9,152 nt of DNA from Cyanobacteria bacterium M_surface_7_m2_040 (lineage in GTDB: Bacteria; Cyanobacteriota; Cyanobacteriia; PCC-6307; Cyanobiaceae): the NCBI GenBank assembly GCA_016882555.1, contig VGPQ01000038.1, forward strand, positions 1 to 9,152, written 5' to 3'. The position numbers and the translations under genes were made by a program. Numbering within the stretch: position 1 is the first letter of the stretch; each line of letters begins with the position of its first letter. This document shows positions 1 through 6,323 of this stretch, piece by piece. The notes under the pieces were generated by a model. It had not been told where the DNA came from. It saw only the letters and a list, made by a program, of their open reading frames with translations, and did no database searches.

Positions 1-1
1 G

Positions 2-841
2 ATCGAGCTGGTGGCCAGCGGCCCTTCCGTGGGCATGAACGAGGAGGCCACGGTGGTGCGCAAGAAGCGCGACGCCAGCATCAACAGGGCCATGGACCTG
101 GTCAAGGAGGGCCGGGCCACCGCCGTGTATTCAGCCGGCAATTCCGGGGCCGTGATGGCCTCGGCGATCTTCCGGCTCGGGCGCCTCAAGGGCATCGACC
201 GCCCCGCCATCGGCGCCCTGTTTCCCACCAAGGACCCCGAGCAGCAGGTGCTGGTGCTCGATGTGGGCGCCAACATGGATTGCAAGCCCGAGTGGCTGCT
301 GCAGTGGGCGCTGCTGGGCAGCATCTACAGCCGCGACGTGCTGCAGGTGGCCCAGCCCCGCATCGGCCTGGTGAATATCGGCGAAGAGGAGTGCAAGGGC
401 AACGAGCTCTGCCTGCGCACCCATCCGCTGCTGGCCGCTGAGCCCCGCTTCCACTTCGCCGGCAACTGCGAAGGGCGCGACATCCTCTCGGGTGCGTTCG
501 ACGTGGTGGTCTGTGACGGCTACACCGGCAACGTGCTGCTGAAATTTCTGGAAAGCGTGGGCAGCGTGCTGCTCGATGTGATCAAGGCGGAACTGCCCCG
601 CGGCCGCCGCGGCAAGGTGGGCTCGGCCTTCCTGATCGGCAACCTGCGCCGCATCAAGAAGCGCCTCGACCATGCCGAGCACGGCGGCGCCCTGCTTCTG
701 GGGGTCGACGGGGTGTGCGTGATCGGCCACGGCAGCAGCAAGGCCCTGTCGGTGCTGAGTGCCCTGCGGCTGGCCCACTCGGCCGCCAGCCACGGGGTGA
801 TGGACAACCTGCATGCGCTCAGCTCAAGCGCCTGTGGTTGA
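2..841 (+). CDS. plsX: Phosphate acyltransferase PlsX (5' truncated by the window edge)
   Basis: PlsX converts acyl-ACP and phosphate to acyl-phosphate, the acyl donor for the first acylation of glycerol-3-phosphate; it is a peripheral membrane/cytosolic enzyme. The frame is open from base 2, and the first visible residues (IELVASGP) match the interior of the family, so the true start lies upstream. A GTG at 11 is in frame but is not a plausible start. Numbering from base 2, the 279 visible residues carry SAGNSGAVMA (44-53), VLDVGANMDC (85-94), NIGEEECKG (125-133), VCDGYTGNVLLK (170-181) and, near the end, a Gly-rich GGALLLGVDG and GHGSS, all in the family order. Roughly the first quarter is missing. 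It heads the visible lipid cluster, 59 nt before fabH. The product call is from recognised family motifs; nothing looks degraded. Confidence 0.95.
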   Translation: MELVASGPSVGMNEEATVVRKKRDASINRAMDLVKEGRATAVYSAGNSGAVMASAIFRLGRLKGIDRPAIGALFPTKDPEQQVLVLDVGANMDCKPEWLLQWALLGSIYSRDVLQVAQPRIGLVNIGEEECKGNELCLRTHPLLAAEPRFHFAGNCEGRDILSGAFDVVVCDGYTGNVLLKFLESVGSVLLDVIKAELPRGRRGKVGSAFLIGNLRRIKKRLDHAEHGGALLLGVDGVCVIGHGSSKALSVLSALRLAHSAASHGVMDNLHALSSSACG

Positions 842-900
842 CTGAGCCCAACCGTGGTTTCCCCTTGAGCGCATCAGCGGCGGGATCTCTGTTGCAGGGC

Positions 901-1893
901 ATGGCGCTGGTGGGATCGGGCAGTGCCGTGCCCGCCGCGAGCGTGAGCAATGAGGCGCTGAGCGCACGGGTCGACACCAACGACGACTGGATCCGCACCC
1001 GCACCGGCATCGCCGCCCGCCGCATTGCCGGCCCCGACGAAGGCCTCACCGCCCTGGCCAGCCGCGCCGCCCAGGCCTGCCTCGACCATGCCGGCTGGAG
1101 CGCCGATCAACTCGACCTGATCGTGCTGGCCACCTCGAGCCCCGACGATCTGTTTGGCACCGCCCCGCGCATCCAGGCGGCGATCGGGGCTCGCCATGCC
1201 GTGGCCTTCGACCTCACCGCCGCCTGCAGCGGCTTTTTGTTTGCGCTGATCACCGCGGGGCAGTATCTGGCCGGCGGCAGCATGACGCGGGCCCTGGTGA
1301 TCGGCGCCGACCAGCTGAGCCGTTGGCTCGACTGGGACGATCGCCGCACCTGCGTGCTGTTCGGCGACGGGGCCGCCGCCGTGGCGGTGGAGGCCTGCCC
1401 GGCGGCCGAGTCGGGCCTGCTGGGGTTTCGCATGCGCAGTGACGGCAGCCGCAACGCCTGCCTGACCCTGGCCCAGACCGACCACCATCAGCCCCTGCTC
1501 GAAGGGGTGAGCGCCCAGCGCGGCGGCTTTGCACCCCTGCAGATGAACGGCCAGGAGGTCTACAAATTTGCGGTGCGGGAGGTGCCACAGATCCTGGCCG
1601 AGCTGCTCGACGCCACCGGCACCCATGCGGAGGCGCTGGACTGGCTGCTGCTGCACCAGGCCAACCAGCGCATCCTCGATGCGGTGGCCGACCGTTTTGC
1701 CGTGCCCCACGAGCGGGTGCTGAGCAACCTGGCGCACTACGGCAACACCTCGGCGGCCACGATCCCGCTGATGCTGGATGAAGCGGTGCGCGATGGGCGG
1801 GTGCAGAGCGGCCATCTGCTGGCCAGCAGTGGCTTCGGGGCGGGCCTGAGCTGGGGTGCGGCGCTGCTGCGCTGGAGCGGACCACGGGGCTGA
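901..1893 (+). CDS. fabH: Beta-ketoacyl-ACP synthase III (FabH)
   Basis: FabH condenses acetyl-CoA with malonyl-ACP to start type II fatty acid synthesis in the cytosol. From ATG 901 the protein has 330 residues, normal for the family. The Cys-His-Asn catalytic triad is visible: Cys109 in TAACSGF, His252 in LLHQANQR and Asn282 in YGNTSAA. The N-terminal VDTNDDWIRTRTGI (24-37) and the C-terminal SSGFGAGLSWGA (309-320) are also diagnostic. The start is uncertain. ATG 901 places VGSGSAVP where FabH proteins normally begin, but in-frame TTG codons at 892 (with a GGCGGGA stretch at 879-885 just upstream) and 865 could add 3 or 12 residues. The frame stays open upstream into plsX, which I take as chance. 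It lies between plsX and fabD on the same strand and is probably co-transcribed with them. Confidence 0.95.
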   Translation: MALVGSGSAVPAASVSNEALSARVDTNDDWIRTRTGIAARRIAGPDEGLTALASRAAQACLDHAGWSADQLDLIVLATSSPDDLFGTAPRIQAAIGARHAVAFDLTAACSGFLFALITAGQYLAGGSMTRALVIGADQLSRWLDWDDRRTCVLFGDGAAAVAVEACPAAESGLLGFRMRSDGSRNACLTLAQTDHHQPLLEGVSAQRGGFAPLQMNGQEVYKFAVREVPQILAELLDATGTHAEALDWLLLHQANQRILDAVADRFAVPHERVLSNLAHYGNTSAATIPLMLDEAVRDGRVQSGHLLASSGFGAGLSWGAALLRWSGPRG

Positions 1894-1924
1894 GGTCGAG
1901 ATCTAGTCTCCTCTCGCGGTGAGC

Positions 1925-1929
1925 AGGAG
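1925..1929 (+). promoter_or_regulatory. Shine-Dalgarno sequence of fabD
   Basis: AGGAG lies 9 nt before the ATG at 1939. It supports that start over the out-of-phase ATG at 1919, and it is one of only two clear Shine-Dalgarno matches in the window. The 45-nt gap between fabH and fabD holds nothing else convincing. Confidence 0.7.
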
Positions 1930-1938
1930 CCACGGTTC

Positions 1939-2820
1939 ATGGGCAATGCCTGGGTGTTTCCCGGCCAGGGATCGCAGAAGCTCGGCATGGCCGCCGCTGT
2001 GCTGGAGCTGCCCGGTGCCCGCGAGCGCTTTGACGCCGCCGCCGCGCTGCTGGGCCGCGACCTGCTGGCGATCTGCGCCGGCGAAGGCGAAGGCGACCTC
2101 AACGACACCCGCAACACCCAGCCGGCCCTGTTTGTGGTCGAGAGCCTGCTGATCGATGGGCTGAAGGCCCAGGGCCGCAGTGCCCAGCTGGTGGCGGGCC
2201 ACAGCGCCGGCGAACTGGTGGCCCTCTACGCAGCCGGGGTGTTTGATGCCGACACTGGTCTGCAGCTGATCCAGCGCCGCAGCGAGCTGATGGCGGCCGC
2301 CGGCGGCGGGGCCATGACCGCGGTGATGGGCTTTGATCGCGCCCAGCTCGAGGAGCTGGTGGCCGCCACCGAGGGGGTGGTGATCGCCAACGACAACAGC
2401 GACGCCCAGGTGGTGATCTCGGGCAGCCCCACGGCGGTGGCCCAGGTGAGCAGCCAGCTCACCTGCAAGCGGGCGATTCCGCTGCCCGTGAGCGGCGCCT
2501 TTCACTCGCCGTTCATGGCCGAGGCCGCGGCCGCCTTTGGCGCTGAGCTGGAGGCCGTGCCCTTTGCCGATGCCCAGATCCCGGTGCTGAGCAACACCGA
2601 TCCCAGCCCCGAAACCAGCGGCGCAGCCTTGAAGCAGCGCCTCCAGAGCCAGATGACGAGCGGTGTGCGCTGGCGCGAAACGATGCAGCGCCTGGACGCC
2701 GAAGGCATCAGCGTGGCTGTGGAGATCGGCCCCGGCAATGTGCTCAGCGGCCTGATCAAGCGCAGCTGCCCTGGTCTCACCACCGCCCAGATCAGCTCTG
2801 CCGGCGACCTGGGCCTGTGA
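1939..2820 (+). CDS. fabD: Malonyl-CoA:ACP transacylase (FabD)
   Basis: FabD moves the malonyl group from malonyl-CoA to acyl carrier protein, supplying the extender unit used by FabH and the later condensing enzymes. The 293-residue protein shows the full set of family signatures: FPGQGSQ (7-13), Gln61 in NTQPAL, the nucleophile elbow GHSAG with Ser89, Arg114 in QRRSELM, and the catalytic His189 in SGAFHSPFM. GPGNVLSGL (264-272) near the C-terminus is also typical. Length is normal and the start is fixed by the AGGAG upstream. Its TGA stop (2818-2820) is nested in the GTG start of the next gene (GTGA, 4-nt overlap), which suggests translational coupling to plsC. The gene sits directly after fabH, so the two enzymes acting on malonyl-ACP at initiation are encoded side by side. 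Confidence 0.96.
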   Translation: MGNAWVFPGQGSQKLGMAAAVLELPGARERFDAAAALLGRDLLAICAGEGEGDLNDTRNTQPALFVVESLLIDGLKAQGRSAQLVAGHSAGELVALYAAGVFDADTGLQLIQRRSELMAAAGGGAMTAVMGFDRAQLEELVAATEGVVIANDNSDAQVVISGSPTAVAQVSSQLTCKRAIPLPVSGAFHSPFMAEAAAAFGAELEAVPFADAQIPVLSNTDPSPETSGAALKQRLQSQMTSGVRWRETMQRLDAEGISVAVEIGPGNVLSGLIKRSCPGLTTAQISSAGDLGL

Positions 2821-3590
2821 CGCGCGCTGTGAACCGTCCGGTCAATGCCGTGAAGCGGGTGCTGAGGCGCCGCAAACGGGCCGAGCCCCCCGCCCTGCTG
2901 AGCACCCCGAAGCCGAGCCTGACCTACCGGTTGATCAGTTATCTGCTGGTGTTTCCGGTCTACCGGCTGCTGTTTCGCGGGCGCACCGGCTGCAATGCCC
3001 ATGTGCCGATGGACGGCGCCATGGTGGTGGTGGCCAACCACGGCTCCCACCTCGACCCGCCCCTGCTGGGCCACGCCCTGGGCCGCCCGGTGGCCTTCAT
3101 GGCCAAGGCTGAGCTGTTTCGCGTGCCGCTGCTGGGGCCGATCATCCGGGCCTGCGGCGCCTATCCGGTGGCCCGCGGTGCCAGCGATCGTGAGGCGATC
3201 CGCACCGCCACCGACCGCCTCGAGGAGGGCTGGGCGATCGGCGTGTTCATCGACGGCACCCGCCAGGGCGACGGGCGCGTCAATGCCCCGCAACCCGGGG
3301 CCGCCCTGCTGGCCGCACGGGCCGGGGTGCCCCTGCTGCCGGTGGCCATCGTCAACAGCCACCGCGCCCTGGGCACCGGTGCCAAACGGCTGCGATTGGT
3401 GCCGATTCACATTCGCATCGGCACCCTGATCCCGCCGCCGGCCAGCAGGCGCCGGGCCGATCTCGATCAGGCCACCGCCGCCTGCCAGCAGCAGATCAAT
3501 GCCCTGCTGGATCAGGGCCTGATCAGCGCTGGCGAGCCCCAGCCACGCCTCCCAGCCACGGCGGCAGGTGATCTGCCGCCCAGGTCCTGA
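2817..3590 (+). CDS. plsC: 1-acyl-sn-glycerol-3-phosphate acyltransferase (PlsC family)
   Basis: PlsC-type enzymes acylate lysophosphatidic acid to phosphatidic acid at the inner membrane, two steps downstream of PlsX. The 257-residue protein has acyltransferase motif I NHGSHLD (74-80; the HX4D His75/Asp80 pair), a substrate-contact region around FMAKAELFRVPLLGP (94-108), motif III as FIDGTR (144-149) and motif IV VPLLPVAI (171-178). Motif III normally reads EGTR; here Asp replaces Glu. The N-terminus (1-25) is rich in Arg/Lys, followed by a hydrophobic stretch (about 39-53) that could sit in or on the membrane. GTG 2817 was chosen because of the GTGA overlap with fabD; an in-frame GTG at 2829 is the alternative. 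The last 68 nt overlap the opposing YdcF-like gene. It could act on another lysophospholipid, but the cluster favours the PlsC role. Confidence 0.9.
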   Translation: MTRAVNRPVNAVKRVLRRRKRAEPPALLSTPKPSLTYRLISYLLVFPVYRLLFRGRTGCNAHVPMDGAMVVVANHGSHLDPPLLGHALGRPVAFMAKAELFRVPLLGPIIRACGAYPVARGASDREAIRTATDRLEEGWAIGVFIDGTRQGDGRVNAPQPGAALLAARAGVPLLPVAIVNSHRALGTGAKRLRLVPIHIRIGTLIPPPASRRRADLDQATAACQQQINALLDQGLISAGEPQPRLPATAAGDLPPRS

Positions 3591-4185
3591 AATCGTGGCC
3601 GCTCAGCACCCACAGCACTGAGCGAAGCCCGTCAAACCAGATCTTGCGGCGCGGCTCCCGCTGGCAGGAGTCGCCGCAGCTCACCGGCACCGGCGAGAGG
3701 TGGATGCCGCGGCTGCCCGCCACCAGCCGGCCCACCAGCAAGGCCCGCTCCATGTGGTCGCTGCTGGTGACCAGCAGGGCATGGCGGATGCGGGCCCGGC
3801 GCAGGTCATCCACCAGCGAGGTGAAGTTGGAGACCGTGTCTTGGGCGCGGTAATCGAGCAGCACCTGCCCCTGGGGCAGCCCCTCCCGCTGCGCGAACAA
3901 CCAGTGGGCGTATTCGGGGTTGCTGCCGCCGCTGACCACCACCGGCAGGCTGCGCCGGCGGGCCAGCTCGGCGGCGGCCTGCTCGCGGGCCACATCGCCG
4001 CCGAGCACCAGGATCATCTGGGGCTGGGGCGGCGCTGGCCACCACCAGCCCCGCGACAGCCACAGCAGGGCACCTCCAGCGGCCGCCAGCACCAGGGCAC
4101 GCCGGAGCCGCCGCCGTCCCGTCGCCGGCTCAGCGCGCCGCATTCGGGCCTGGGGCTTGCGCCGGCGGTTGCGGGGCGCAGGCAT
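3523..4185 (-). CDS. YdcF-like (DUF218) membrane-anchored protein
   Basis: This 220-residue protein belongs to the YdcF/ElyC/SanA (DUF218) family, whose members are linked to envelope functions; the substrate is unknown here. After an Arg-rich start (about residues 1-29) there is one hydrophobic segment (about 30-48), consistent with a signal anchor and, by the positive-inside rule, a domain outside the cytoplasm. The domain shows MILVLGGD (57-64), VVVSGGSNPEYA (82-93), the central DTVSNFTSLVDDL (116-128) and LLVTSSDHMERAL (137-149), all in the usual order. Four residues after VPVSC169 there is a second Cys (174), a possible disulfide pair. ATG 4185 is chosen because it overlaps the tsaB stop by 1 nt (TGATG); an in-frame Met at residue 15 is the alternative. 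It is the last gene of the ycf34-tsaB unit. Its C-terminal 22 codons run antisense through the end of plsC. Confidence 0.86.
   Translation of the reverse strand: MPAPRNRRRKPQARMRRAEPATGRRRLRRALVLAAAGGALLWLSRGWWWPAPPQPQMILVLGGDVAREQAAAELARRRSLPVVVSGGSNPEYAHWLFAQREGLPQGQVLLDYRAQDTVSNFTSLVDDLRRARIRHALLVTSSDHMERALLVGRLVAGSRGIHLSPVPVSCGDSCQREPRRKIWFDGLRSVLWVLSGHDFRTWAADHLPPWLGGVAGARQR
3560..3580. terminator. Strong hairpin in the plsC / YdcF convergent overlap
   Basis: A perfect 8-bp inverted repeat, GGCGGCAG (3560-3567) and CTGCCGCC (3573-3580), encloses a 5-nt loop. It ends 7 nt before the plsC stop and lies inside the 68-nt tail-to-tail coding overlap. No T-run follows on either strand, so this is not a classical intrinsic terminator. 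It may block RNA polymerase, protect 3' ends, or be a chance result of high GC. The terminator label is an inference. Confidence 0.4.
3600..3624. terminator. Second hairpin just downstream of plsC
   Basis: A perfect 7-bp inverted repeat, CGCTCAG (3600-3606) and CTGAGCG (3618-3624), encloses an 11-nt loop. It begins 9 nt after the plsC stop and lies within the 3' part of the opposing YdcF-like gene. There is no T-run. With the hairpin at 3560-3580 it forms a tandem pair around the plsC 3' end. A role in ending or protecting the plsC transcript is inferred. Confidence 0.3.
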
Positions 4186-4793
4186 CAGCAGGCAACGGGG
4201 CTGGTGGGATAGAGCGGCAACACGCTCTGCCAGGGCGCGGCCCCATCGCCGGCGGCAGCGCGGGCGGCGCTGAACGCCAGCAGCTGCTGCACGTCGGCGG
4301 GGAGGCGCACCTCGGCATCGAGCTGCGGGCCAGCCGGCAGCTCAGCATCGGCAGCAAACAGGCGCGGTGCCTGCTGTTCGAGCACCTGGCCCGGCGCCGC
4401 GGGATCGGGGCCATACAAACCGGCCACCACGCCCCGGCGCGGCAGGGTCTGGCACAACCAGGTGGGCTCGCTGATGCTGCAACGGGCGGCGATCAGCGCA
4501 AAGCTGCTGATGCCATCGAGGGGGAGCTGCAGCTGCTGGGCGAGGGTGCGAGCCAGCACCACCGTGAGCCGGGTGCCGGTGAAGCCACCGGGCCCGGTGG
4601 CCACCGCCAGGCGCGCCAGGGTGGGCCAGCGTTGAGCCGGCAACAGCTCTTCAATGCAAGCGAGCAGCTGGTTGGAGAGACCGCGACCGAGCTCGAAGGC
4701 CGCCACCTGCGGGGCCTGATCGGGATCCTCCAGATCCAGCACCCCCACCCCCAACACCGGGCTGGAGCTGTGCAAAGCCAGCAGCAGGCTCAT
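4185..4793 (-). CDS. tsaB: tRNA N6-threonylcarbamoyladenosine biosynthesis protein TsaB
   Basis: TsaB is the non-catalytic ASKHA-fold partner of TsaD in making t6A37, the modified base next to the anticodon of ANN-decoding tRNAs. The 202-residue protein starts with LLALHSSSPVLGVGVLD (3-19), where the family's usual Asp-Thr-Ser is replaced by His-Ser-Ser. It carries the diagnostic ATGPGGFTGTRL (65-76), then a region (about 115-202) that is more variable, as is usual for TsaB. It lacks the metal-binding His residues of TsaD, so it is not TsaD. Length is slightly below E. coli TsaB, as is common in cyanobacteria. Its ATG overlaps the ycf34 stop (ATGA, 4 nt) and its TGA touches the YdcF-like start (TGATG), so the three are probably translated from one message. 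Confidence 0.93.
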   Translation of the reverse strand: MSLLLALHSSSPVLGVGVLDLEDPDQAPQVAAFELGRGLSNQLLACIEELLPAQRWPTLARLAVATGPGGFTGTRLTVVLARTLAQQLQLPLDGISSFALIAARCSISEPTWLCQTLPRRGVVAGLYGPDPAAPGQVLEQQAPRLFAADAELPAGPQLDAEVRLPADVQQLLAFSAARAAAGDGAAPWQSVLPLYPTSPVAC

Positions 4794-5053
4794 GTGGGCA
4801 CCACGGCACCGGGGCGCAGGCGCTGCCAGCGGCCGAGATCGGCCTCAAAGCTGCCGCAGGCGCGCACGTCCCACTCGACCCCGACGGCCGCCGCCGCCGT
4901 ATCGCTGTCGAGATCGCGCACCTGCACATGGATCCGGGGCTGCCGGGGCACGAAATCGGGGGCCGGATTGAGGTGGGCCGCACCGTGCTGCCGCTCCACC
5001 GCGTGGTAGGCCTGACAGCGGTCGATCCAGTGGCAGTCCACGCAGATGCACAT
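4790..5053 (-). CDS. ycf34: Ycf34 family Fe-S protein
   Basis: Ycf34 is a small protein conserved in cyanobacteria and some plastid genomes; published work on a Synechocystis homologue reports that it binds an Fe-S cluster and affects photosynthetic electron transport. The 87-residue product has the family hallmark N-terminus MCICVDC (Cys2, Cys4, Cys7), then DRCQAYHAVE with Cys13, PDFVPRQPRIHV (32-43) and a C-terminal EWDVRACGSFEADLGRW (60-76) with Cys66. Start ATG 5053 is chosen because the family begins at MCIC; an in-frame ATG at 5080 would add nine residues containing one more Cys (MGSWHGCGR). Neither start has a clear Shine-Dalgarno. The minus-strand frame remains open far upstream across the nucleotidyltransferase gene, but that is shadow. 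It is the first gene of a three-gene unit and is divergent from the nucleotidyltransferase gene. Confidence 0.94.
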   Translation of the reverse strand: MCICVDCHWIDRCQAYHAVERQHGAAHLNPAPDFVPRQPRIHVQVRDLDSDTAAAAVGVEWDVRACGSFEADLGRWQRLRPGAVVPT

Positions 5054-5081
5054 GCGGCCGCAGCCATGCCAGGAGCCCATT
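5054..5081. promoter_or_regulatory. Divergent ycf34 / cca intergenic gap
   Basis: Only 28 nt separate the two divergent start codons (ATG 5053 minus, GTG 5082 plus). I see no convincing sigma70 boxes in it. The nearest match is a CACAAT on the minus strand (5084-5079), which lacks a good -35 partner. Any promoters must overlap the opposite gene's 5' coding region. That one lies here is inferred from gene orientation only. Confidence 0.35.
5071..5075 (+). promoter_or_regulatory. Shine-Dalgarno sequence deciding the cca start
   Basis: AGGAG lies 6 nt before the GTG at 5082. It makes GTG 5082 a better start than the in-frame ATG at 5046, which lies inside ycf34 on the other strand and has no such signal. 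Confidence 0.7.
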
Positions 5082-6323
5082 GTGCCGGCTGGGGCCACCG
5101 CTGCAGCGGCGCTGGCAACCCTGCTGTGGCAACGGCTCAATCCGCAGGCCTGGCCGCTGCCCCTGGCGGCCCTGCCCGCCGGCAGCGCGCTGGTGGGCGG
5201 CGCCGTGCGCGATGGCCTGCTGGGGCGACTGCCCCAGCAACCCGACCTCGATCTGGTGGTACCAGCCGGCGCCATCGCCCTGTGCCGCACGCTGGCCCGC
5301 CAGCTGGGCGGCAGCCCCGTGGTGCTCGACGGCGAACGCGACATCGCCCGCCTGGTGCTGCACGGCTGGACCATTGATCTGGCCGCCTGTGAGGGGGGCA
5401 GCCTGGAGGCCGATCTGGGCCGGCGCGATTTCAGCATCAACGCCATCGCCCTGCCCCTGCAGCCGCAGCAGGGCCTGCTCGATCCCACGGACGGCCTGGC
5501 CGACCTGGAGCGACGCGAGCTGCGCGCCATCTGCGAAGCCAACCTGCTGAGCGACCCGTTGCGGCTGCTGCGGGGCCTGCGCCTGGCCTGCGAGCTGGAC
5601 TTCAAGCTCGCGCCCCAGACCCAGGCCTGGATCGAGCAGCACCGCGCCCGGCTGGGGGGCGTGGCCAGCGAACGGGTGCTGGCCGAACTGGAGAAGCTGG
5701 CCTGTGCGCCCGCTGGCGCAGGCGGCCTATTGGAGGCGGCCCGCAGCGGCCTGCTGGAGCCCTGGCTGGCTGGCACCGCACCCCTCGAGCCCCCGCTCAG
5801 CGCCCTGGGCATGGCCCGGGGCGAAGGGCTGGGCCTGCAGGCGGGCGAGCTGGCCTGGGCCCTGCCGCTGGCGCGGCTGGCCTGCCTGGCCGATGCCACC
5901 GCCCTGGAGCGGTTGCGCAGCAGCCGGGCGCTCCAAAAGCAGGTGCAACGGCTGCGCCAGGGCTGGCAGCTGCTGGCAGGGCGCCAACCCAGCGCCCTGC
6001 AAGAGGCCGAGCGCTTTGGCCTGCACCGCAGCCTCGAGGCCGAACTGCCGGCGCTGCTGCTGCTGTTGCCCCCCTGTGAGGACAACAGGGCATTGGTGCG
6101 GCGCTGGCGGGATGCGGGCGATCCGCTGCTGCACCCGCGACCACCCCGCGATGGCGGCCAGCTGCAGGCGCTGCTGGGGCTGCGCCCCGGCCCGCAGCTG
6201 GGGGCACTGCTGGAGCACCTGAGCCAGGAGCGGGCCTTTGGCCGGCTGCCGGCGGCCGTTGATCGCGATGCCGATCAGGACGCGGTGATCAACAGCGCCC
6301 GCCTCTGGCTCAGCCGCCACTGA
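5082..6323 (+). CDS. cca: Class II tRNA 3'-end nucleotidyltransferase (CCA- or CC-adding)
   Basis: This 413-residue enzyme belongs to the class II tRNA nucleotidyltransferase/poly(A) polymerase family, which builds or repairs the tRNA 3' CCA end. Visible motifs are LVGGAVRDGLL (37-47), the metal-binding DLD (55-57), RRDFSINA (114-121), the neck motif LLDPTDGLADLERRELR (132-148) and SDPLRLLRGLRLAC (157-170). The base-selecting motif usually reads EDxxR; here it is SDPLR, keeping Asp158 and Arg161 but with Ser for Glu. Between IDLAA (98-102) and RRDF there are only a few residues, about 16 fewer than in well-known CCA-adding enzymes. This is where those enzymes carry a flexible loop, and its loss is the known mark of CC-adding enzymes. 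The C-terminal half is Leu/Ala/Arg-rich and helical, as expected for body and tail domains. It may therefore be only the CC-adding half of a pair. Start is set by AGGAG at 5071. Confidence 0.88.
   Translation: MPAGATAAAALATLLWQRLNPQAWPLPLAALPAGSALVGGAVRDGLLGRLPQQPDLDLVVPAGAIALCRTLARQLGGSPVVLDGERDIARLVLHGWTIDLAACEGGSLEADLGRRDFSINAIALPLQPQQGLLDPTDGLADLERRELRAICEANLLSDPLRLLRGLRLACELDFKLAPQTQAWIEQHRARLGGVASERVLAELEKLACAPAGAGGLLEAARSGLLEPWLAGTAPLEPPLSALGMARGEGLGLQAGELAWALPLARLACLADATALERLRSSRALQKQVQRLRQGWQLLAGRQPSALQEAERFGLHRSLEAELPALLLLLPPCEDNRALVRRWRDAGDPLLHPRPPRDGGQLQALLGLRPGPQLGALLEHLSQERAFGRLPAAVDRDADQDAVINSARLWLSRH

Noticed and set aside
836..853. A hairpin GGTTG/CAACC over the plsX stop as a terminator
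   Set aside because: It has only a 5-bp stem with an 8-nt loop and no T-run, and it lies between genes that are probably co-transcribed.
874..1815. A 313-codon minus-strand open frame opposite fabH
   Set aside because: The translation is low-complexity Gly/Gln/His/Ala with no family motif, and fabH on the plus strand is certain.
1898..1910. GAGA-TCTAG-TCTC inverted repeat between fabH and fabD as an operator
   Set aside because: A 4-bp stem of this kind is expected by chance, and nothing else supports a binding site.
1903..3410. Long minus-strand open frames (200 and 302 codons) opposite fabD and plsC
   Set aside because: Both are compositional shadows of well-identified plus-strand genes and have no recognisable motif.
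5046..5081. ATG 5046 as the cca start
   Set aside because: It would put 36 nt inside ycf34 on the opposite strand and has no Shine-Dalgarno, while GTG 5082 has AGGAG at 6 nt.
4790..6085. A 431-codon minus-strand open frame running through cca into ycf34
   Set aside because: Only the last 87 codons encode a recognisable protein (Ycf34). The rest is Ser/Arg/Ala-rich sequence antisense to a clear nucleotidyltransferase, as expected from high third-position GC.
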